36,772 nucleotides of DNA from an uncultured bacterium (GTDB lineage: Bacteria > Verrucomicrobiota > Verrucomicrobiia > Verrucomicrobiales > V1-33), in assembly GCA_903954065.1 (NCBI GenBank), contig CAJBME010000314.1, forward strand, positions 1-36,772, read 5' to 3'. Under the pieces are notes generated by a model. It was not told the origin of the DNA. It made no database searches and worked only from the letters and a program-made list of their open reading frames with translations. Positions 26,021 through 32,299 of the stretch are shown here, one piece after another. The first letter of the stretch is position 1. Every line of letters starts with the position of its first letter. The position numbers and the translations under genes are program-made.

Positions 26021-27436
26021 CTAGCGCAGGGTGGCAGGGCAGTGGCTCCAAGCGTCGTTTACGCAGAGCACTTGGTGGCCAGCGCGTTCGAGCACTGAGG
26101 CGGCGCCGACGGCCCGCACGCCGGTGGCGCAGTGCACCGCGATAGGCTTGTCCATGGGCACTTCGTTCAGCCTTAGTCGCAGTCTTGTGTGGGCGATGTG
26201 TTGCGCTCCCTGCAGGTGGCCGCTGCGAAATTCCACGGCGCGCCGCACATCGAGGACGTGAGGAGGGGTGGGGCTGGCGAGCAGAGAAGGCAACTCGGAA
26301 AACAGGAGCGCTGGCGTGGAGACTTGCGCGGATCCGGCTTCGGCCAGCACGGTCAGCGGAGCGACGCCAATCACCAGATCAAATCCGATCCGCAGCAATT
26401 GTCGGACAAAAGTTTCCGCTCGGGCCAGATCGTCGACCAGAAGAATGACGCCGTCATCGGGTCGGAGCCACGAGCCTGCAAAATCTGAAAATTTGGCTGG
26501 AGGCGTATGCAGGCTGCCGCGCAGGTGCGATGCCAGCCATGCTTGCCGGTCGTCGCGGGTATCGAGCACGACGACGCCTGGATCAGCGGACAGGGCCATG
26601 ACCTCGGCCAGAGTCAGGACCGGCGGAGTGGACGGGGGACCGGTGACGGCGGGACCCACTTTATTGACGTGCTTCATGTGGGCGAAGTACGCTGGTGGCT
26701 CCGGCTGACCGTCGAGAATGGAGGCGACGAAGTCGTCTTCTGACTGGGTGAGGGCTTGATGGAGGGCGGGATTAAAGCGTTTTTCGTAGCCGAGGGTGGA
26801 GCTAGGCACGGCGCCCAGCGCTTTGCCACAAGCACTGCCGGCGCCGTGAGCAGGCAGGATTTGCAGCCAGTCTGGCAGGGCGGCAAATTCTCGCAGGCTG
26901 TGGTACAAGCGGCGGGCACCTGGCTCCATAGAGCCGACTAAACCGGCTGCGGACTCAAGTAGATCCGGGCGCCCGACATCGCCGACGAAGATGAAGTCGC
27001 CAGTGAAAGCGGCCATCGGTTCGGTGGCGCCGCCACCGTGGTCGGTGACCAGATACGTCATGTGCTCCGGGGTGTGTCCCGGCGTGTGCACGGCTCGGAA
27101 CTCGAGGTTGCCAACCCAAAAGATGTCGCCATTCCGCAGGAGTACGGCATTATCCCGGCCCACAGCCCATTCGCTTTGCCAGTCGGGCCCACCCTCGGCG
27201 GAAACCAGCACTTTGACGGAGGGATCGACCGCGAACTCTGCCGCCCCGCTGACAAAGTCGGCGTGAATGTGCGTTTCAGCGACGGCCGACACCCGCAGGT
27301 CGTTTTCCGCGGCCACAGCCCGGTATTGATCCACGTCGCGGAGCGGATCAATCATGATCGCCTCCCCTGTGCGCTGGCAGCCGATTAAATAGGCGTATTG
27401 GGCAAGATGCGGATCGAAGAATTGACGGAGAAACAT
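26021..27436 (-). CDS. CstB-like persulfide dioxygenase with two rhodanese domains
   Basis: This 471-aa enzyme is expected to oxidise persulfides to sulfite (or, with sulfur transfer, thiosulfate). Residues ~1-250 are an ETHE1-type MBL domain with a single iron site: THIHADF (55-61), VHTPGHTPEH and FTGDFIFVGDVGRPDL. A first rhodanese domain follows (~280-370, VVLDTRDDRQAW). Its active-site loop reads LLVDDLARAE with no Cys, so it is inactive as a sulfurtransferase. The second rhodanese (~375-471, VLDVRRAVEFRSGHLQGA) has the Cys loop HCATGVRA. MBL, a non-catalytic rhodanese and a catalytic rhodanese is the CstB arrangement (~444 aa in Staphylococcus). The ATG at 27436 begins the MBL fold. The longer frame to 27781 runs across the neighbouring rhodanese gene and is not likely coding. 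Confidence 0.92.
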   Translation of the reverse strand: MFLRQFFDPHLAQYAYLIGCQRTGEAIMIDPLRDVDQYRAVAAENDLRVSAVAETHIHADFVSGAAEFAVDPSVKVLVSAEGGPDWQSEWAVGRDNAVLLRNGDIFWVGNLEFRAVHTPGHTPEHMTYLVTDHGGGATEPMAAFTGDFIFVGDVGRPDLLESAAGLVGSMEPGARRLYHSLREFAALPDWLQILPAHGAGSACGKALGAVPSSTLGYEKRFNPALHQALTQSEDDFVASILDGQPEPPAYFAHMKHVNKVGPAVTGPPSTPPVLTLAEVMALSADPGVVVLDTRDDRQAWLASHLRGSLHTPPAKFSDFAGSWLRPDDGVILLVDDLARAETFVRQLLRIGFDLVIGVAPLTVLAEAGSAQVSTPALLFSELPSLLASPTPPHVLDVRRAVEFRSGHLQGAQHIAHTRLRLRLNEVPMDKPIAVHCATGVRAVGAASVLERAGHQVLCVNDAWSHCPATLR

Positions 27437-27510
27437 AAGCTTGATGGGGTGAGGGGGCGTGGGTGGAGGGGGAGCGCGGGCCTGACTCGCCGCCCGCGAA
27501 GGCCAGCGGT

Positions 27511-28071
27511 TTAGCGAACCTGACAGGTCGTGCCTGCGGGAGGAGTGCCGCATTGATTCCATGGGGCTCGGGCCAGAAGGAGGCCCATGCCACACCAGTC
27601 GGTCACGCCGGCGAAAATTAATCCCGCTCCGACAAAACCACTGAGGCCGTAAAAAGCGGGATGCACCCAAGTGCCAAGAACGACCCCGCTCAGCACCAGC
27701 ACTCCGGCGGCAATCCGCACTTGGCGCTCCAGCGACAGGCCCGCCTGTCCTCGGTTGACCGGAAGCCCGGCCGCCTGCCACGCCAGCACACCGCCGTCCA
27801 GAATCGCCAGATCCCCATGGCCCGCCGCCGCCAGCGTGGCGGCCGCCTGCTTGGCTCGGTTGCCGCTCCGGCAGATAATGACAACTTTTTTGCCAGCCAG
27901 TTCGCTGGCCAACGTGCGCCCCTGCATGGCATCAAGCGGAACCAGTCGGGACCCCGCCAAATGAACTTCCCGGTATTCCATCGGCGAGCGCACATCAAGC
28001 CACACAGTGTCAGAAGGAGTGCCGAGGCGAGCCGCGTCCGCGGGGGTAATCAAGGTCGGAGTTGCATTCAT
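27511..28071 (-). CDS. Rhodanese-DUF2892 membrane protein (YgaP-like)
   Basis: This 186-aa protein joins a rhodanese domain (residues ~5-105, TVWLDVRSPMEYREVHLAGS, active-site loop VVIICRSGNRAKQAA with the catalytic Cys) to a DUF2892 region with two membrane helices (~118-165). E. coli YgaP has the same build. It would hold persulfide sulfur at the inner membrane face and pass it on. The start is the ATG at 28071, since the frame further upstream crosses the divergent promoter and regulator. It is the first gene of the minus-strand sulfur operon, and 74 bp separate it from the dioxygenase. Confidence 0.92.
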   Translation of the reverse strand: MNATPTLITPADAARLGTPSDTVWLDVRSPMEYREVHLAGSRLVPLDAMQGRTLASELAGKKVVIICRSGNRAKQAAATLAAAGHGDLAILDGGVLAWQAAGLPVNRGQAGLSLERQVRIAAGVLVLSGVVLGTWVHPAFYGLSGFVGAGLIFAGVTDWCGMGLLLARAPWNQCGTPPAGTTCQVR

Positions 28072-28100
28072 GATAAAATGGAGTTGATGGTGTAGAAGAA

Positions 28101-28114
28101 TACTTATATAAGTA
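28101..28114. promoter_or_regulatory. Perfect 14-bp palindrome, candidate ArsR operator
   Basis: The sequence tacttatataagta is its own reverse complement. It sits in the 52-bp AT-rich gap between the divergent rhodanese (start 28071) and ArsR (start 28124) genes, ten bases before the regulator's ATG. Short AT-rich dyads between divergent genes are the usual ArsR-family binding sites. A second palindrome, tacgta, follows at 28117-28122. Binding here would repress both directions. Inference from position and symmetry. Confidence 0.7.
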
Positions 28115-28123
28115 GTTACGTAT

Positions 28124-28480
28124 ATGTCAATACACAACAATGCCCATTCTTCGTCATTGGACCGTTCCTCATTGGAGCGTCTGGCGGCGGTGTTTCGCGC
28201 GTTTGGGGATGCGACGCGCCTGGCGTTATTGCAGGAGTTGAAGTCCGGGGCGCGAAGTGTGAACGAGTTGCAGACGGCACTGGGTACTTCGCAGGCGAAT
28301 ATTTCGCGGCAGCTCAAGGTGTTGCATGAGGCTGGGCTCTTGTCGCGCGAGCGGCGTGGGGCCCAGGTTTTTTATGCGATCAGCGAGCCGCTGGTGATGG
28401 ATATTTGCGAAGCGGCGTGCCGGAAGTTGAACCGGGAGGCGGTGCTGGCGCCAGCGCCGCGGATGGCATTTGCGTCCTGA
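28124..28480 (+). CDS. ArsR-family transcriptional repressor of the sulfur operon
   Basis: This 118-aa protein has a winged helix-turn-helix. RAFGDATRLALLQELK is the first helix pair, GTSQANISRQLKVLHEAGLL is the recognition helix and LSRERRGAQVFYAI is the wing. Its only cysteines are two, four residues apart in the last helix (DICEAACRKLN). The well-studied persulfide sensors BigR and SqrR use one Cys in the second helix region and one in the last helix. The first is replaced here (LLQELK). A different sensing arrangement, or a metal-binding CxxxC-type site across the dimer, is possible. Divergent orientation and the 28101-28114 palindrome support control of the sulfur genes. Confidence 0.93.
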   Translation: MSIHNNAHSSSLDRSSLERLAAVFRAFGDATRLALLQELKSGARSVNELQTALGTSQANISRQLKVLHEAGLLSRERRGAQVFYAISEPLVMDICEAACRKLNREAVLAPAPRMAFAS

Positions 28481-28510
28481 GGCGGTTGGGGCCTGACGGT
28501 TGGGAGATGA

Positions 28511-28580
28511 GGAGGTGGTGAGGTGGTGAGGTGGGGAGGTGGGGAGGTGGGGAGGTGGGGAGGTGGGGAGGTGGGGAGGT
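28511..28580 (+). repeat. G-rich 8-bp tandem repeat, almost 9 copies
   Basis: Units of the form ggaggtgg or tgaggtgg run without a break for 70 bp (8.75 copies). The first three differ at the first base and the last six are identical. Runs of four G every eight bases could fold as a G-quadruplex on the plus strand. It lies 30 bp after the arsR stop and 31 bp before the end of the next gene on the minus strand, in a non-coding gap. Copy number is likely variable through slippage. Confidence 0.9.
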
Positions 28581-28611
28581 CTTTTTCGCGAGGTGATGTC
28601 AGCGAGCGAGA

Positions 28612-29190
28612 TCAGTCGCGTTCTTTGCGAGCTTTTTTCTTTTCGCGCACGCGTTCTTTTTCGGCTTTTTCTTTGGCTTTGGCTTCGTTTTCGATGGCTT
28701 TGCTGAATTTGGATGAATCGCCGTAGGAGACGAGTTGTTTCAGGATGTCCTTGCCGAGTTTTTCATTGGCGAGGATGCTGTATAATCCTTTGAGATTGGG
28801 GCGTTCGGTTTTGAGGGTTTCGATGGTTTCGGCGGGCAGGCCGGTGGCCTTGAGGGCTTCGTCATCGCCTTTTTGGACTAATTCCCAGAGTTTGCTGGCG
28901 GTGTCGCCTTTGAGGCGGCGGGTCAGCGGTTCGGCTTCTTTGATGAGTTCTGCTTCCGAACGGAGTTGTTCGGCTTCCTTTACTTTGGCGGCTTCGTCAC
29001 GCGCTTTTTTAGCGGCCTCGTCTAGTGGCGGGGTGTCGGTTTTTTCTTCGCTGGCGGGGGCGGGTGTCGGGGCGGTGTCTTGGGCGACGGCGGCGTTGGG
29101 ATACGAGCTGAGGGCGACGGCGACGGCGACGGCGAGCAGAGCGTGATTCAGGGGGTGGCGGTGACGGCGGGATGTGGGGTGGACAGGCAT
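28612..29190 (-). CDS. Secreted, helical, highly charged protein, unknown function
   Basis: This 192-aa protein has a signal peptide (hydrophobic core LLAVAVAVALSS, cleavage near AVAQD, residue ~36). A Pro/Thr/Glu-rich spacer follows, then a charged helix of Lys/Glu/Ala repeats (~55-90). A compact segment (~95-160) contains KLWELVQKGDDEALKATG and LKGLYSILANEKLGKDILK, which may be a helical hairpin fold. The end is a basic Glu/Lys/Arg coil. I do not recognise the family. The first ~12 residues are His/Arg-rich. Confidence 0.75.
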   Translation of the reverse strand: MPVHPTSRRHRHPLNHALLAVAVAVALSSYPNAAVAQDTAPTPAPASEEKTDTPPLDEAAKKARDEAAKVKEAEQLRSEAELIKEAEPLTRRLKGDTASKLWELVQKGDDEALKATGLPAETIETLKTERPNLKGLYSILANEKLGKDILKQLVSYGDSSKFSKAIENEAKAKEKAEKERVREKKKARKERD

Positions 29191-29296
29191 GATGAAATAC
29201 CATCCTCATTGATCCGGGTCGGGCCAGCGAAATTGACCGATGGTCAGCGGTACATTTTTTGGGTGCGGACGGGGGAGGGGAGGAGGGGTGGCGGGG

Positions 29297-29324
29297 CCGC
29301 TTCGGGGCGTCGGGGCCGAAGCGG
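29297..29324 (-). terminator. 9-bp stem-loop after the SDR gene
   Basis: Positions 29297-29305 (ccgcttcgg) pair perfectly with 29316-29324 around a 10-nt loop, ten bases after the SDR stop codon on the minus strand. There is no T run, so it would be a weak intrinsic terminator or an mRNA-end stabiliser. Confidence 0.45.
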
Positions 29325-29333
29325 ATCAGGAGG

Positions 29334-30113
29334 TCAATGGACGGTCATGCCTCCGTTGACGTGGAGGTTCTGGGCGGTGACAAACGAGGAGGCTTCGCTG
29401 GCGAGAAAGACAACGGCCCCGCCGAGATCTTGGGGAACGCCCCAACGGCCAGCGGGGATGAGGCGGCGGTATCCTTCCTTTTCCTCCTCTGGATCATTCT
29501 GGTGGCGTTCCACAGGAATCCAACCCGGGGAGATCATATTGACCGTCACGCCCCAAGGGGCAACTTCGGTGGCGAGGCCGCGGTTAAATCCGTTTTGCCC
29601 GCCTTTGGCGGCCAGATACGCGGTGAAGTTGGGCACCCCGCGGGCCACTACTTCGGAGCCGATATTGATGATGCGGCCCCAGCGTTGCTGCTTCATGTGG
29701 GGAAGGCAGGCTTTGGCGAGCAGGACCGGGCTTTTCACGAAAAAATCGAGCATCTGCTGGTAGAAGGACCACTCGTATTCTTCGACTGGCTTGTGCGGTT
29801 GGTCCGGAGTGGCGTTGAGGACGAGGATATCGATTGGACCAAGGTTAGCGGCGATTTCTCCGACAAGGCGCGGCACGTCGGATTCGGAACTCACATCGCC
29901 GCGCACCAGCAGGCCTTGGCCTCCGGCCGCCTGAAACTCGGCGAAGGCCTGTTCCGCCCGTTCCGTGTTGTTGTGGTAATTCATGGCCACCTTGGCCCCG
30001 GCCTGGCCCAGAGCGATGGCCATGGCTTTGCCTAGACCGGTGGTGCTACCGGTGACCAGGGCCACTCGCCCCGTTAAAGAAAAGGGATGAGTCGTGGTGT
30101 CGAACGCTTCCAT
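29334..30113 (-). CDS. Short-chain dehydrogenase/reductase
   Basis: This 259-aa NAD(P)-dependent oxidoreductase has the cofactor loop TGSTTGLGKAMA, the NAG-type motif as VLNATP, and the catalytic set Ser in INIGSE with Tyr and Lys four apart in AYLAAKGG. NMISPGWIPVERH follows, and the FLASEASSFVTAQNLHVNGG ending is typical of classical SDRs related to FabG and 3-oxoacyl or sugar dehydrogenases. The substrate cannot be told. The ATG at 30113 fits the family N-terminus. The frame upstream to 30350 has no similarity. Position 30114-30395 upstream shows no gene. Confidence 0.93.
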   Translation of the reverse strand: MEAFDTTTHPFSLTGRVALVTGSTTGLGKAMAIALGQAGAKVAMNYHNNTERAEQAFAEFQAAGGQGLLVRGDVSSESDVPRLVGEIAANLGPIDILVLNATPDQPHKPVEEYEWSFYQQMLDFFVKSPVLLAKACLPHMKQQRWGRIINIGSEVVARGVPNFTAYLAAKGGQNGFNRGLATEVAPWGVTVNMISPGWIPVERHQNDPEEEKEGYRRLIPAGRWGVPQDLGGAVVFLASEASSFVTAQNLHVNGGMTVH

Positions 30114-30395
30114 GGTGAAAATTTGGATGCTGGAGTCGGAATGGGTGGGTGATTTTTGTATTTCCGCAGAGGGGTGGCTGGATTTGACGGCGACGACACT
30201 CGTCCCGAGGCCAACTTCGCTTGGGGGCAGGCGCCATCGACGCATGAAACAGGCAAAGCGGAGCCAGATTCTGAGTAGAGCACGGGTCGCACCGCCCTGC
30301 AGGGAAACATCGCGCCAAATTCCTTTGCCGTTGGGGTATCGAGAAAACACCGCTTAGAGGGGCGGGGGCGATGTCCGAGACACGCAAATGAGGCG

Positions 30396-30529
30396 GCGTT
30401 CCTTCAGAACGCGGGTCTGTTTTTCCGAGTGTATTCCCAGAGTTGCACCCTGGGCTGGTGTGCGTTGCCCCGTTGGGGCATGGATCGTGGCGAGCTCACC
30501 CATCGCACGCTCTCGCCGCCTCGCGGCGA
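30396..30529. repeat. Array of four short GC-rich hairpins between the SDR and amtB genes
   Basis: Four perfect stem-loops lie in series: 30396-30412 (6 bp, 5-nt loop), 30436-30454 (5 bp, 9-nt loop), 30466-30480 (6 bp, 3-nt loop) and 30513-30529 (7 bp, 3-nt loop). A fifth, the amtB terminator, follows at once. One plus-strand frame is open across all of them but has no start or protein similarity I can place. The look is that of an interspersed repeat known to me from Verrucomicrobiota and Planctomycetota genomes, a link made from memory. Confidence 0.65.
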
Positions 30530-30567
30530 AAAAAAGCCGGCCACCCCCGGAGATGGGGATGGCCGGC
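30529..30567 (-). terminator. Intrinsic terminator of amtB
   Basis: On the minus strand, 18 bases after the amtB stop, positions 30567-30560 pair with 30543-30536 over 8 bp (gccggcca), with an inner CCCC/GGGG stem. Seven consecutive T follow directly (complement of 30529-30535). This is a standard rho-independent terminator. Confidence 0.9.
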
Positions 30568-30585
30568 GGCGAGGGCAGGCGACAC

Positions 30586-31917
30586 TTACGAATTGTAGCC
30601 GGATTCACCATGCTCGGCGAGGTCGAGGCCCTGATTTTCCTCGTCACCGTCTACTCGCAGGCCGATCGTTGCGTCGATGATTTTCAGCAGGATGACACTC
30701 ACCACGCCGGATAGCAGGATGGTATAGAGTGAGGCCAGCAACTGGGTGGTGAGCTGGCTGCCCATGGTCATGCCTTCGGCGTATCCTAGGCCGCCGAAGG
30801 TGGGCGAGGCAAAGACAGCCACGAGGACGGTGCCGATGAAACCACCCACGCCGTGAACGCCAAAGACGTCGAGTGAGTCGTCATACTTGAATTTCTGTTT
30901 CACTTTGGCGCAGAAGAACCAGCACACGAGGGCGCTGACGCTGCCGATACAGATGGCTCCGACAGGGCCCACTTTGCCCGAGGCCGGCGTGATGGCGGCC
31001 AGACCGGCGATCGATCCGGTGGCGATGCCCAGAGCACTCGGTTTGCCTACTTTGATTTTCTCGATGATGGACCAGACGACGCAGGCGGCGCTGGCGGAGA
31101 GGTGGGTCACCACCAGGGTCATGGATGCGCTGCCATTGGCGGCCACTTGACTGCCTCCATTGAAGCCGAACCAGCCGACCCACAGCATGCCGGCGCCGGC
31201 TACGGTGAAGGGCAGGTTGTGCGGCATCATCTGGGTGCCGGGAAATCCTTTGCGCGGTCCGACCATGATGCAGGCGACCAGCGCGGCTACTCCCGCCGTG
31301 ATGTGCACAACAATACCGCCCGCGAGATCGATCACATTTTTGAGACCGAAGAAATCCATTTTGTGCCAGACGCCCCAGCAGGTGGGCACATAAACGAGCA
31401 GGCTCCAGAAAATGCTGAAGACCATGATGGCGCTGAATTTCATGCGTTCCGCGAAGGCGCCGATAAAGAGCCCCGGGGTAATGAGGAAGAACATCATCTG
31501 ATAGGCGAACCAGAGGGGTTCGGGAATGTTCGGGTAGGCGGCGTAACTGCTCGCGGGGGTCACCCCCTTAAGGAACGCTTTTTCTAGACCGCCAAAGAAG
31601 CCGCTGTCCCCGGTAAAACTGAGAGAGTAACCGCACACCAGCCAGACAAGGCTCATGACCGCCGTCAGGGCAAAACACTGCATGAAGATGGAAAGCACGT
31701 TTTTCGAGCGCACGAGACCCGCGTAAAAGAGCGCCAGGCCCGGGATCATCATGAAGAGGACGAGGGCCGTGGAGGTGAGCAGCCAAGCGGTATCGCCGCT
31801 TTGGTGGGCATGGGGTTCGGCGGCGTACAACGAAGTAGAGGCACAGCACAGCGCGGCGCACACTGTGGAAAACAGGGTGACGCCACGCCGGTGACGAAAA
31901 CGCGCAGAGTGAAGCAT
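30586..31917 (-). CDS. amtB: Ammonium transporter AmtB
   Basis: This is a 443-aa ammonium channel of the inner membrane that takes up NH4+/NH3 when nitrogen is scarce. The ATG at 31917 begins a signal peptide (hydrophobic core, Ala-rich cleavage near residue 30, common in this family), followed by eleven membrane helices. The twin-His pore is present: His in LAGGIVVHITAGVAAL and His in DVFGVHGVGGF. The Phe gate segment reads IPGLALFYAGLVRSKN. No glnK is next to it, which is less usual. The frame is open upstream to 32073, but that part has no transporter similarity. A perfect inverted repeat, tggtgg-gt-ccacca, lies at 31957-31970, forty bases upstream. Confidence 0.96.
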   Translation of the reverse strand: MLHSARFRHRRGVTLFSTVCAALCCASTSLYAAEPHAHQSGDTAWLLTSTALVLFMMIPGLALFYAGLVRSKNVLSIFMQCFALTAVMSLVWLVCGYSLSFTGDSGFFGGLEKAFLKGVTPASSYAAYPNIPEPLWFAYQMMFFLITPGLFIGAFAERMKFSAIMVFSIFWSLLVYVPTCWGVWHKMDFFGLKNVIDLAGGIVVHITAGVAALVACIMVGPRKGFPGTQMMPHNLPFTVAGAGMLWVGWFGFNGGSQVAANGSASMTLVVTHLSASAACVVWSIIEKIKVGKPSALGIATGSIAGLAAITPASGKVGPVGAICIGSVSALVCWFFCAKVKQKFKYDDSLDVFGVHGVGGFIGTVLVAVFASPTFGGLGYAEGMTMGSQLTTQLLASLYTILLSGVVSVILLKIIDATIGLRVDGDEENQGLDLAEHGESGYNS

Positions 31918-32299
31918 GGTCAGTTGGTGGTTCGGTGGGTTTAAAATGGATGCAAATGGTGGGTCCACCATCATCCGGCTCTCCATTAACCACAGGATAC
32001 GCCAGTCCGGCAGCCATTTTTTTACCCCATCAACCATCGGCGTTGGAGCCGCGGTGCTCGACCAGCGATTCACCCTTTTCCGTGATGGCTTCAGATGGCC
32101 CTTACAGGTTCGTCTCAGCCGTGATCCCGCGGACCCCGGAAGCTGCGGATATCGGCGCGGGGCGCGGGAAGCCGGGCCCGCCGCGCCGAAGAATCCGACG
32201 CACCGGCCGTATCGGACACGCGCTCACTCAACCCCCGGAGGGCTCGCCACAGCACTCCCTGTCTCCGTCGTTCACGATTCCTCGCGAACGGACGTCCTC
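31918..32299. other. Intergenic region between amtB and the sulfatase gene
   Basis: These 382 bp hold no convincing gene. The visible items are the 6-2-6 inverted repeat at 31957-31970 near amtB and a GC hairpin at 32153-32188 (8-bp stem, cggcgcgg with ccgcgccg), neither with a T run. Both neighbouring genes are on the minus strand, so it must contain the amtB promoter and the sulfatase 3' end. No clear -35/-10 pair was found by eye. Confidence 0.6.

Noticed and set aside
27436..27781. N-terminal extension of the persulfide dioxygenase
   Set aside because: It runs across the rhodanese-DUF2892 gene in another frame and is Arg/Pro-rich without a fold.
28511..28580. CRISPR-like array
   Set aside because: Units are contiguous 8-mers with no spacers and no cas gene nearby.
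31951..31967. Possible sigma-54 promoter before amtB (minus-strand tggacccaccatttgca)
   Set aside because: The GG and GC elements are one base too far apart and the -24 box is otherwise poor.
32153..32188. GC hairpin as a terminator for the sulfatase
   Set aside because: It is 110 bases past the stop with no T run on either strand.
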